A stretch of DNA of 64,000 nucleotides, taken from Emiliania huxleyi CCMP1516. Taxonomy: Eukaryota; Haptophyta; Isochrysidales; Noelaerhabdaceae. A model generated the notes under the pieces. That model was not told the origin of the DNA and did not search any database. It saw nothing but the letters and a program-made list of their open reading frames with translations. Numbering within the stretch: position 1 is the first letter of the stretch; each line of letters begins with the position of its first letter. The stretch covers positions 83,955 through 147,954 of the forward strand of contig NW_005195801.1 of the NCBI RefSeq assembly GCF_000372725.1, written 5' to 3'. The translations under genes and the position numbers were made by a program. This document shows positions 41,800-51,372 of the stretch, piece by piece.

Positions 41800-42702
41800 G
41801 GGGGAGGCGAGGGCCCTAGGGGGTACCCATGCGGGGGGGAGATGGGGTCTCCCAGCCCGGCGCAGGCGCCGGTTTTTTTGATTTTTTTTTCGCGCAATTT
41901 TTTACTTGTTTTCATGGGAATTCGGCGTACTTGCGGCCATGCTATCACGCCTTGCGACATCCTTTCGGCGCTGCTGACCGTGCCATGCTGCTCAACTGAC
42001 CGCCTGCATAGCTCGCGGCCTTAGTATCCAGCATTCAGTGACGACCTGATCGTACGGCCAGTAGGAAGGTGTCCTTCCAGCGCGTGCACGCTTCTGACGC
42101 AATGCGCGTCACAAACTGCCTCGGATTGGCTGCTGGCACTCTCGAGGCTATGCCTACACAGCCTCGCGCGCATGGGCAGTCAATAGGGACCACGCACCTT
42201 CTCAGGACAGCGCCGGTGCCTCTCTCTTGGACCGGCAAACGTGGTGGTCTCGTGTCACCGATGTGGGACCAGTGTGCGGCATCGCGCCATCGACAGCTCT
42301 GAACTGCGCCTCACCACTGACCGGGAAGGCCGCCAAGTGGGTCAGCACCGGTCGCACATTGTGGCAGCAGTCAGCAGCGCATGTCTGATAGCTAGAGCAG
42401 CAGCGTCAGGGTCGCAGGGTCGGATCGTGTCAAGCCTCTCGCCCGGCCGGCCGTGTGCAGACGTCGGCCTGTCTGCTGTCTGGAGTGATCTGTCGGCGGT
42501 CAGTACGACCGATCAGGTCGGAGTTTTCTGATGGTTGGAGGGTCTATCTGTATGTACTCCTCGAGATCTCTCCAAATCTGCCCTCTGTTAGACGGGTTAG
42601 ATCGGGAAGTCGGTGCTAACGGAGACTAGCGGAGCCGGAAGCCCCGTTTCCGCCCTGCTGCGCGGCGCACGGTGCCTCCGGGGGCCCCCGCCTCCCCCCA
42701 GA
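41800..42702 (+). repeat. Dispersed repeat, copy B (~0.9 kb, most complete)
   Basis: The left part (41800-42055), with a T-rich core, matches inverted copy C; the centre (42055-42500) matches copies A and C; the right part (42500-42702) matches copy A. It is bounded on the right by a G17-C18-like homopolymer run. No shared open frame or terminal repeats were seen. Confidence 0.75.
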
Positions 42703-43617
42703 GGTATCACCCGGGGGGGGGGGGCCCCCCCCCCCCCCCCCTCTTCCCCGAAACGTGTGCACGTACACACACCTGCGGGGGGCCCGCGGCCCGGCGGCAA
42801 GAGCGGCATCGCGGGCCACATCGCGCGCGAATCGCGCGCGGGGCCGCACTGCGCGCACATCGGCGGCAACGAGGTCGAGCGAGTCTCCTCTCTCACCGCG
42901 GTAGCGCGGACCGGAGCCGAGAACGATAGACGTAGTAGCCAGTACGAGTACGGGGTGTGGAGGGTGAGTTGACCAGGGGGTTGTACGCCGGGCCCTCCTG
43001 CTCGGCTCCAGCCAGTAGACAAGTCTTGTCATCAACAGAGTAGATGGATCTGACCTCAGGGCCGATGTGACCAAGCGCTGGTACCGTGGTTTAGCCTCAC
43101 ACCCATGGTGTCACAGTGTGCCGGCAGTCGCCGAGCAGAGTCGCTCACACAAGCCGCAGCACAAGTGACTGAGGGCCAGTGAGGGCGAGCCCATCGCTGT
43201 GACAGCTGTGGCAGCCGCACAGTAGGCTGTGCCAACTGTGCAGAGCGTGTGAGCAGCAGAGGAGCTGCTCTCCAGGCTTCTGTCGCAAAGAGCTGCATGC
43301 CACCGAAGGCGCTGTCGAGGTTCGCGCCGAGCGCGGCGCAGTCGGGGGAAGCTGCCACCGACGAGCGCGTTGGAGTATTCACTCCGGATAAAGACGGGTA
43401 CACGCACACGAGCTGCGGTCGTGCGCCCGTCATAGCGGCGAGGCGCGGGACCGTCTGTGGCGAGGTGGGTCGCGTCCCCCGATTTCCGTCAACTCAGCAT
43501 CCACACCCTTTATATAATAAACGTACCGCAGAGGCAGCAGCGGGCAGACGCGGGCGATCAGCCCAAGAGCAAGACTACAGCATAGAGGGGTTCACCTCGA
43601 CCTTTTATAAAGGTTCA
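42703..43617. other. Homopolymer run and unassigned sequence
   Basis: Starts with a long G-run followed directly by a C-run (about 42713-42743), a potential hairpin and a likely sequencing weak point. The rest has a TATATAATAAACG motif (about 43510) and CCTTTTATAAAGG (43600-43612) but no recognisable gene. Confidence 0.4.
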
Positions 43618-44664
43618 TCACAAAAAATTAAGGGAAAAAACGCCTTCTCGTCTGGGCCGTTCGGCGCGACACCTCACCCGCCCGTCAAGCCCGTAGCCGT
43701 GCGGGCCCTGGGAGTCCTCCTCGTCGACTGGCGGCTCGGCCTGCCGGTCGCCGACCGTCTCCACCGAGGCGTAGCAGGAGCCGCCGATCCAGCTGCGGCG
43801 CAGGATCAGCTTGCGCCAGTTGACCCGCCCCGGCGCGGCGGTGACGCAAACCTCGAGCAGCCCTGGCCTGCCGCGCACCTCGACGCCGCCCGGGAGAGAG
43901 AGGCGGGTCCTGCTCAAGGCAGCCTCCACCCCCGACGCGTACGGGATCCGCTTCTGTGACCCAAAGCACGCGGTGCCCACGACCGACGAGACCCACGCCG
44001 CGTCCAGCCCGGCGCGCCCGCCGCTGTCTCGCCGGAGCTCGGGCATCTCGCCCAAGGGCTGCACGGACCAGCAGCGCTCCTGCCACACCTCGACCGGCTC
44101 GCCCCTCGCGACCTCGCCCGTGCTCGGGTTGAAGCTGCAGACGACCCGCGTGCGCTCCTTGGGCCGCTCCGCTCGATCGCGCCTCGGCCCGCGCGGCCGC
44201 TCGCCGCCGACGCCGTCAAAGACACTCTCGCACCGCCAGCTGGGCACACCGGCGGCGTTCGGGTCGGCGCCCACCTCGTCGAGCGCCCACGCGTTTGCGT
44301 TGAGCATGTCGACCTGCACAGTCCACATCAGGCCACCCGCAGCGAGGGCCGCGGCGCGCGCGCCCGGCGCCAGCGTGCTCGTGCCGCTGTTGGCCGCCGG
44401 CAGCGTCGACCAGTCCTCCTCGGGCGCGGCGAGGCACCGGATGCGCGCGCCATCGCCGTCGCCGGCCGTCGCCTCGGGGAGCAGCCTGAGGGAGCGGCGC
44501 TGGAGGGCGTTGCCGGCCCACCGCTCAGTCGTCACGCCCTCGACGTGATTCGTGAGGGCGCCGGAGAAGGGGTCGAAAACGCAGCGCCAGCCGGCCCACT
44601 CGCCGCCGAGGCGCAGCGCAGGGCGGGCGACGGCGAGGGCGAGGGCGAAGAGGACGTAGTACAT
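43618..44664 (-). CDS. Secreted DUF3598-like (lipocalin-type) protein (348 aa)
   Basis: The N-terminus MYYVLFALALAVARPAL is a plausible signal peptide. It is followed by GGEWAGWRCVFDPFSGALTN, resembling the start of DUF3598/calycin-like beta-barrels (GxWxGxxxxFxxxG). Later strands include VVCSFNPSTGEV, QERCWSVQPLGEM, GLLEVCVTAAPG and ILRRSWIGGSCYASVETVGD. Such proteins are related to phycobilin-lyase-like barrels, but no ligand or enzyme activity can be inferred here. The extreme C-terminus is basic and may be out of the domain. The assignment is by fold pattern only. Confidence 0.6.
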   Translation of the reverse strand: MYYVLFALALAVARPALRLGGEWAGWRCVFDPFSGALTNHVEGVTTERWAGNALQRRSLRLLPEATAGDGDGARIRCLAAPEEDWSTLPAANSGTSTLAPGARAAALAAGGLMWTVQVDMLNANAWALDEVGADPNAAGVPSWRCESVFDGVGGERPRGPRRDRAERPKERTRVVCSFNPSTGEVARGEPVEVWQERCWSVQPLGEMPELRRDSGGRAGLDAAWVSSVVGTACFGSQKRIPYASGVEAALSRTRLSLPGGVEVRGRPGLLEVCVTAAPGRVNWRKLILRRSWIGGSCYASVETVGDRQAEPPVDEEDSQGPHGYGLDGRVRCRAERPRREGVFSLNFL

Positions 44665-45029
44665 GTATGCGGCTGTGGGACAGCCGTTCGTGTCTGAAAA
44701 GGTTCCACCAGGGCTTGCGAAGCGGCGGCCGGTGCCTGTCAGGCGTAGTGCTGGGTCGCTTGCCGCTTGCGGCCGGGCGAAGTGTGCCCCCAGCGCCCGA
44801 GAAAAGGAATACTCGAGTGCTCGAGAGTAAAATTCTCTTCTCCAAGTGCTCCAAGTGCTTCGAGAGCTAACCCTCGGGGACCCGTGTTTACTTTAAGGCC
44901 CTTTCCCTGCGACCGCGCACCCCCAGGGCTAGGGCTTTCTTGCCCGCAACCCGATGCCAATCATCCGGCCCGCTGGGTGCGCTTCTTGGCAAGTGCAACG
45001 CGCCTAATGTCGGAGAGCGACCGTGCCTC
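44665..45029. other. Repeat-bearing intergenic region
   Basis: Contains GAGTAAAATTCTCTTCTCC (44824-44842), the inverted repeat partner of 39968-40048 (44869-44944) and the partner of 37064-37140 (44947-45000). No gene recognised. Confidence 0.55.
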
Positions 45030-45034
45030 GTTCG

Positions 45035-45220
45035 CCGCTTATGATGTAGAGAGTTTGTTGTAGAGATTTCACGTTGTAGAGCGCCTCTACATCGCTCTAC
45101 ATCTGCATCGCTCTGTCCCGCGCCGGATGTAGAGCTCTACAGCTCTCGACAGCGCTCTCTAGCGCTCTACATCTCTACGGCTCTACAGCGCTCTACACTC
45201 TACATCCTCTACACCCTCCC
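45035..45220. repeat. CTCTACA/TGTAGAG repeat cluster
   Basis: More than a dozen CTCTACA, CTCTACG or TGTAGAG heptamers in both orientations occur in under 190 bp (for example GCGCTCTACATC, GGATGTAGAGCTCTACAGC). No coding frame is convincing. Confidence 0.7.
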
Positions 45221-45654
45221 TCAGACCAACCTCATCTCACACGACTGGCAGTACGCCTCCGAGGCCGAGTTGGCCCGTGCACACGGGTATGCCGGTGTCG
45301 TCCCCCGCTCGTCAGCTGTCAGAGATCGCTGCCTCTTTGGCGCCGTCCCGCCGCCACACCTTTCCGCCTGCATCCCCCCAGCGGCGGCTGGTCCGGCGGT
45401 CCCGTCCCTCACCTCCGGCCGTCGGCCTCCGCCTTGGCATGTGGATCCCTCCCCCTCCACATCGGGGGGGGTCAGGCCTCGTCTCTACACGTGGGGCGGG
45501 CCGGCGTCCCTCCCTCCGGACTCCCCCCGCCATCAGCCCCCAACCACCCCCCGACGGCCCCGCCGCCCCACCCTCTGGGGTCAGCTTGGCGGCTCCGACC
45601 GTCCAAGGCGTCGGGGGATCCGCCGCGACGTCGCAGGCGCCTGCGCCCAGCGGT

Positions 45655-45672
45655 CAAAAATTCTTTTTTCCC
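45655..45672 (+). promoter_or_regulatory. AATTCTTTT start-site element of the PhyH gene
   Basis: CAAAAATTCTTTTTTCCC ends about 15 nt before the ATG at 45687. Confidence 0.5.
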
Positions 45673-45686
45673 TATTTCATTCCAAG

Positions 45687-46940
45687 ATGTCCATCGCGAT
45701 CCTGTTCGCCGCGTCGAAGCCCCTCGCCTTGTCGGTGGGGAGCAGCTCGAGGCAATCCCGCCGGGCGCCCGCGCCGCGTATGAAGTGGGAGGTCTCGATC
45801 GCGCCGTGGGAGCTCGACTACGGCCTGCAGCGTGCGCCCGTCAAGCTGCCCGCCTCGGTGCGCGAGGGCGACCCTCCGCAGCCCTTTGAGGTGACCGATG
45901 AGCAGCGGCGGGCCCTGTACGAGGACGGCGCCATCGTCATCCCCGGCGTGCTCAACGACGAGTGGATCGAGTACGCCAGGGCCGCGACCGACTGGCAGGT
46001 CGAAAACCCGCACTTCTGGTCCATCGCGGGCGTCGCGTCGGGGCTCTACGACTACATCCAGCGGTCGGTGTGGGCGTCGAACAGCGCGTTCGCGGAGCTG
46101 CTGTACTACAGCCCCATCGCGTCCGCGCTCGCCGGCAGCATCGACGCCAAGGAGCTGCGCCTCGCGACCGACCTCCTGATGGTCAACCCGAACAAGGGCT
46201 TCAAGTGGCACCAGGACAACCAGAACGGGCCGATCGACGCGTTCGGCGAGCCGGGGGCGAACGAGTGGAACGCGCTGCGCTGGTGGGTCACGCTGGACGA
46301 CTGCCCGCCCGACCACGGCGCCCCCGTCTACCTGAGGAAGAGCCACCTCAACACGGACGTCACGACCGACGCCGTCTTTGTCGACCTGGAGAAGGACAAC
46401 CTGCTCATGTACCCGGAGCTGCTCGAGTTCCGGCCAAAGGCGGGCGACCTGATCGTGTGGCACTCGCGCGCGATCCACAAGATTGACGGGCCAAAGTCGC
46501 AGGACTGGGAGTCGAGCAGGCGGCGCGTGCTCGGCGGCACGTGCGCTGTCGACGACTGCCAGTACCTGGCGGGCGGCCGGCTCCTCTTCGCCGACATGGG
46601 GTCGCACGGGATGGAGGACGGCGACCCGCTGAGGCACGCGCTCTTCCCGAAGCTGTACCCGTGCTCCGACCCCGCCGAGCGCGCCGAGGCCGCCGCCGGC
46701 AAGTGCACGCGCACGTGGGAGGGCGTCGGGCGCATGTGGGGCGGCGCGCTCAAGTCGATGACCGAGATGTCCTCCTTTGCCAACGTCGTCAACCTCGGCG
46801 GCGCCAAGGAGGGGGGCGCGAAGGGGGGGAAGGCGACGCTTAAGCTGCCCTCCCCACCCTTTCCCCACGACCTCCCAGAGATCCCGCTGCCCTCCCTACC
46901 CAACCCCCTAGCCAAGGAGGGCGCGGCCAGCGAAAAGTGA
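45687..46940 (+). CDS. Phytanoyl-CoA hydroxylase (PhyH) family 2-oxoglutarate/Fe(II) dioxygenase (417 aa)
   Basis: A single exon. After a likely targeting N-terminus (MSIAILFAASKPLALSVGSS) comes FEVTDEQRRALYEDGAIVIPGVL, the canonical PhyH opening helix and strand. The iron ligands are visible: KWHQDNQNGPID gives His and Asp of HxD, and GDLIVWHSRAIHKIDG gives the distal His. SSRRRVLGG contains the Arg that binds 2-oxoglutarate. The family hydroxylates diverse small molecules and lipids, so the substrate is not predictable. The C-terminal 60 residues are Pro/Gly-rich and probably disordered. The start is supported by the AATTCTTTT element 20 nt upstream. Confidence 0.9.
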   Translation: MSIAILFAASKPLALSVGSSSRQSRRAPAPRMKWEVSIAPWELDYGLQRAPVKLPASVREGDPPQPFEVTDEQRRALYEDGAIVIPGVLNDEWIEYARAATDWQVENPHFWSIAGVASGLYDYIQRSVWASNSAFAELLYYSPIASALAGSIDAKELRLATDLLMVNPNKGFKWHQDNQNGPIDAFGEPGANEWNALRWWVTLDDCPPDHGAPVYLRKSHLNTDVTTDAVFVDLEKDNLLMYPELLEFRPKAGDLIVWHSRAIHKIDGPKSQDWESSRRRVLGGTCAVDDCQYLAGGRLLFADMGSHGMEDGDPLRHALFPKLYPCSDPAERAEAAAGKCTRTWEGVGRMWGGALKSMTEMSSFANVVNLGGAKEGGAKGGKATLKLPSPPFPHDLPEIPLPSLPNPLAKEGAASEK

Positions 46941-47215
46941 ACGAGCCGGGCTCCCAGCGGGCGCGCGTCGTGTGGGGAATGATATGTTTAGTTTATGCTG
47001 AGAAAGCGTGCAACCGGCGGCAAAAAGTTCAAGTTCTCCAGACACGGACGACACGGACGAAGGACGGACCCACCTCGTGAAGAGGACTGGGTCGACTGTG
47101 GCGCCTGAGAGGGTTTGAGGCTGTCCCCGCCCTCGCCCGCCCTCCCCGCGGGACACTCCCGCCACCTCCTCTCGGGGTCCGCGCGCGGCTGGCTGGCTGG
47201 ACGGCCCTCGTAGCT
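46941..47215. other. Convergent 3' intergenic region
   Basis: No gene recognised; short ACGGACGACACGGACGA repeats near 47044. Confidence 0.5.
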
Positions 47216-50200
47216 CTAGTCCACGCCGAGAGCCTCGGCCACCGCCTCTTGTGACAGCCCACCGCCGCGGCCGCGGTGCTCTGGCATCGGGAGGGAAGCG
47301 CGCCGAATCCCGAGACCAAGCCGAGGCAGGGAGAGCCGACTCCGGGCGAGGGGCTGGTGGGCGCCGGGAGAGCTAGCCTGGGGCGGCAAACGCATGCGCG
47401 ACGAGACAGAGGGCGGCGCGGGCGAAGCGGGAGGGTGGGAGCGCGCGTCGCCATCCTCGCTGCCCGCGTCCACTAGCCCCACTGCTGGCGAGCCAGACTC
47501 GGGAGCGGTCGGAACTTCCCCAGCACCTGCGGCAAGCCCCACGGCGGCGGCGGCGCCGTTTTGCTCGGCAAAGCCCGCTGGAGCGGCGGCCCCGATCTCT
47601 GTGGCGTCGGACCTCGTAGCGACCAGCGCCGCCGAGCGCGCCGCCTCGCGTGAGCAGCGGCGCGCGAACAGCCGCTTCCGCTCCTGCTCCAACTGCGCCT
47701 ATGTAACACAAGGAGACCAGATTGGGACGTGGCGTCGCAGAGGGCCGGCATCTCTCCGTTTGAAGACGCGCCCGCTGCTGCGCGATGGACGCGTCCAGCG
47801 TGCACACGTCCGGAGGCGTGGCGGCCGGAGGCACGGCGGCGGCTACCGCGGCCGGCTTGGGAGGTGCAGCCGGCGCGGCTGCCGCATCCGCATCTTGCGC
47901 GGCTGCCGGATCCGCATCTTGCGCGGCTGCCGCATCTGCGTCTCGCGCCTGGGGCATCGTGGGCGCGCCGCCCGTAGGCTCCTGCCTAAGCGACGCCGTG
48001 GCGCCCTCCGCGGAGTCGGTTGTCTTTGCGTTCGCGCCGCTGTGCGCTGAGTCGATTGGCTGCAGCGGCGAACGGGCCGTGCTGCCCGCGGCACCCCCCT
48101 TGGACGAAGTGCTCCCCCTGGGCGAGACCCTCGGGTGCGTCGTCGCTCGCGGCGGCGCCTCTGCCCGTGCCAACTTCTTGAGGGCAGAGCAAACACCTTC
48201 GAGCCGAGTGGCGGCGGCGGCAAGGGCCGGGCCATCCCACTCAGCCGACTCCTTCGGCCCCGAAGCTGCCGACGCGGCACGAAACGCTTCGACAACCATG
48301 CTGACGCGCGGCGCCTGCAGCCCACGCAGCTCGCGCGGCCGTGCCGCCGCCGGAGCCGCTACGACGCGCGCCGCGACCGAAGAGACCCACTCGGCAGCGC
48401 TCGCCTAGTGCAGAGCGCCGCGCCTCAGCTGCGCGGCACCTCCATTGGGGTCGTAGAACCTGGCAGCGCAAGGACCTCGGCGGTGGCAGCTGCGGCGGCA
48501 CCGGCGGTCGGGTGGAGCAAGAGGCCCACGAGCAGCTCGCGGCGCGACTCGAGCGCCTGGGGAGGGGTCGTGGCGCGACGACTGGGGAGGCTGCAGTGCG
48601 CGTCCGCTAGGCTCGGGAATTGCCGGCGGCGGAGGGGGGCTCCGGGCAAGCGCGGCGCGCACCTTGGCCTCTGACTTGAGCGGCAACCGTGAGAGGGCGG
48701 CGGTCGCGCGGCGCGCGAGGCTCGTGCGCCCGGAGGAGAGGCTCGCCACGCCGTTCGCGGCCTTGGTTAGCGCCTAGCAGGCGAGTGCGCACGCCTCCCA
48801 GGCGAGGCGCGCGGGATATCGGCGGCGAGGGAGCTCTCTCTCTCTTCGCTACTCTGTCTGGCTGTCTTGCCGCCGCCTACTTGCGCTGCGCCTGAGAGAG
48901 GCTGACGAGAGCAGCCGCGCGCTCGGTAGGGCCGTGCAGCTGAATCGTGGCGACGGGCACGCCGTCACCGCCGGTCGGCGGAGAGGTCGGGGACAGTCGC
49001 GTCTCACCGCCGCCCGCGGCGCAGTCCGAGGCCTCCGACTCTTGCGCGAGCGACTTTGCCTGCGCCGCCCACGCCTCTTCAGCGCGGCGGAGGAGCGTGC
49101 CAGCTCGCTCGATCTGCCACGGGGCGGCCTTTGGGCTGCAGCGCTCGCCCGCCGCCACCCGTGTGGACGGGCTCTCCCAAGTGCTGCCCACCCTCACGCC
49201 CGCCTGCTCGGCGTGCGACAGGCCGTGGCCCTCCTGGCGGAGGAGCGGCTCGGCGGCGTGCGGACTGAGGCTGCTCTCGGACGTCGGCGTCGCAGCGGCC
49301 CCCTCCTCAACCTCGAAGCACCGTCCCACCTCTGGCCGAGCAAACGGGTTGTCGCCGCGAGCGCCCTCCTCCGCCTGCGGCCGCTGGCCGCGTCCCTGGC
49401 AAGGCCCCGCCGCCTCCAGGTCGTCTTCGCACTCGCCGTTGTACTGTGAGGTGCCGTCCACGCGCTGCGCGTCGACCACCAAGTCCACCGGCTTGGACGC
49501 CGCCGGCCCGGGAGCGTCGGCGAATCGCAGCCGCAGCCGCAGCGCGCCACAGAGCGGACCGTCGCCGCTCAGGGGCGCCACCTCGCCGGGCGCAAGGACA
49601 ACCTCCCATCGGGCGGCGGCGGCGGCCGCCGCCGTCATCCGCGCGTGCGGCGGAGGCGTGGCCAACAGCTCGGCGGAGGCGCCACCCCACGTCCGCGGCG
49701 TCGACGGCGGCGCCCGTGCCGGCGGACCGCCGTCCACTTCGCCGCCCTCGCACGGCGAGACGGCGACGCGCACCTCTGCCCCCGTGTCGTTGAGGGCGTA
49801 CAACCGCTGCCCCGCCGGCGCGCTCAAGCGGACCACGCCGCCGCCTCCGCGGAGGCAAGCGGAGAGCGGCATCGGTGGCAGGAGCGAGGGGAGCGACTGG
49901 CGGGGCAAGGCACACGCAATGGTGAGTAGGAGGCCGGCGCGTGGCATGAGCAGTGGGAACTGGGGGCAGGTAGGGGGGAGGACTGGGAACCGGGGGCGGG
50001 GCGAGGGGGCGCACGCCTGGAGCCAGCCGAACATCGCCTCGGCTGCGTCGGCCCAAGTTGCGGACGACTCGGCGTGGGCCATCGCCACGTTGGTCCGCAT
50101 CAGCCTCAGGTTGATCGCGTCCCGCGCCCGCCGCAGCTCGCTCTGCAGCACCAGCGCCGCCGCTGCGCCCTCCTCTGCGGACGGCGACGAGGCTGCCGGC

Positions 50201-51163
50201 GGCGACCCGCGGGGGGAGCGAGGCGTGGCCAGGCCCTGCGCTCCCTGACGCCACACCAGCCGCGCCATGTCGCGCAGCGCGTCGTGGTCTCCGACGGCCG
50301 CCAGCATCGCGCCCGCGCGCGGCACGCCCTGCGGTCGGGCGGCGGGGACAGTGGAGGAGAGCGAGGGAGTGGCCGCTGAGGGAGCAGCCGCGTGCCTCGA
50401 GCCAGAACGCGCGCCGCGAGAAGGGCGGGCCCTGTCCGAGGAGCCAGTTGTAGATGTCCAGCAGCAGCGAGAGCGCCTCCGCCTCGGCCCATGCCAGCCG
50501 TCCCGCCGGCGCCGGAGGCAGCGCCGAAAGCTCGCCCGAGCCGCTGCGCGGAGCGTACCACGCGTGGAGCGGATCGGCGGCGCAGCATGGGCCCAGTGCC
50601 GGCTGGGCTCCGCGATGGTCCGCCACGACGCCCAGCCCCTCGCCGCGCGGGGTTGCCGGCGCGGCGGCGCGGCCTCCGCTTGCACGCAGCGCAAGCTCCT
50701 CGTCGGCGTCGGCGAGCGCGCAGGCGAGCGAGCGAGCGTCTGCGCGCGCGGCGTGCAGCGACTGCCTAAGCGCCAGCAGCGCGCGCTGCTGCATCGCCAG
50801 CAGCCGCAGCGCCCACGGCGGCAGCGTAGCCAGCGGATTCGGTGCTGCCGGCGCCGCCACCGCCACCGGCGCGGCAGCACTCGTGGGCGACGGCGAAGCG
50901 GCCGTGACGCGCGGTGTGCGGAGGAACGATCGGGCCTGTGAGGGCGAGAGCAGCGCCCACTGCCTGAAGTCCTCGGACTGAGGCGCTGCAGGCGAAAAGA
51001 AGGGCGTGGCTGCCAACGGCGTCGCCGGCGCCGCGGTGGAGGCCTGCAGCGGCGTCGTGGGAGTCGCACTGTGGAGGCACGCCACACTGTGCGTTGGTGG
51101 CGGCGCTGGAGTCGCAGACTTTCGTCTTCGACGGCGTGAGCGCGACGACGACGACTGCTCCAT
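47216..51163 (-). CDS. Large protein of unknown function (~1130 aa, 7 exons)
   Basis: Exons are 51163-50396, 50328-50017, 49896-48892, 48773-48663, 48556-48476, 48404-47772 and 47698-47216. Every exon is a multiple of three; four introns are GC-AG (50329, 49897, 48774, 47699) and two GT-AG. Joins such as VSLSQ|ALTKAANGVASLSS and IAQQR|AQLEQERKRLF run smoothly. The N-terminus is basic (MEQSSSSRSRRRRRKS, a possible nuclear signal). Helical segments follow (LAMQQRALLALRQSLHAARADA; AEAEALSLLLDIYNWLL), then a beta-rich part (RWEVVLAPGEVAPLSGDGPL; GALRLRLRFAD). The C-terminal part has a DADAAAAQ-type imperfect repeat and a short coiled coil. No known domain was recognised. Confidence 0.65.
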
Positions 51164-51372
51164 GCTTCTTTGAAGTGAAGCGCGAACGCACACAAAAAAT
51201 GATGCGCGCAAGAGCGAGCGCGCGCGCGAGCGAGCGGGCTGTGGACTCGGTTCTCCCTTTTTTTCTTTTTCGGTACGACTCGCCCAGCCACTGTGGGACT
51301 CGAGGTTCCTGTCTACAGATATGGGAGACGACGAAAGGGCAGCGCGATTGCTTGCGGCGAGCCGCGCTTCAC

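Noticed and set aside
43056-43433. 125-residue minus-strand frame
   Set aside because: No recognisable domain, no start-site element and unremarkable composition; not supported as a gene.
45035-45220. CRISPR-like array in the CTCTACA cluster
   Set aside because: Repeats are short, unevenly spaced and in both orientations, with no spacers of constant size, in a eukaryotic genome.
48877-51291. Two separate minus-strand genes, one ending at 48877 and another starting near 48750
   Set aside because: A GC-AG splice at 48891/48774 joins them in frame with a continuous helix, and the second had no ATG start of its own.
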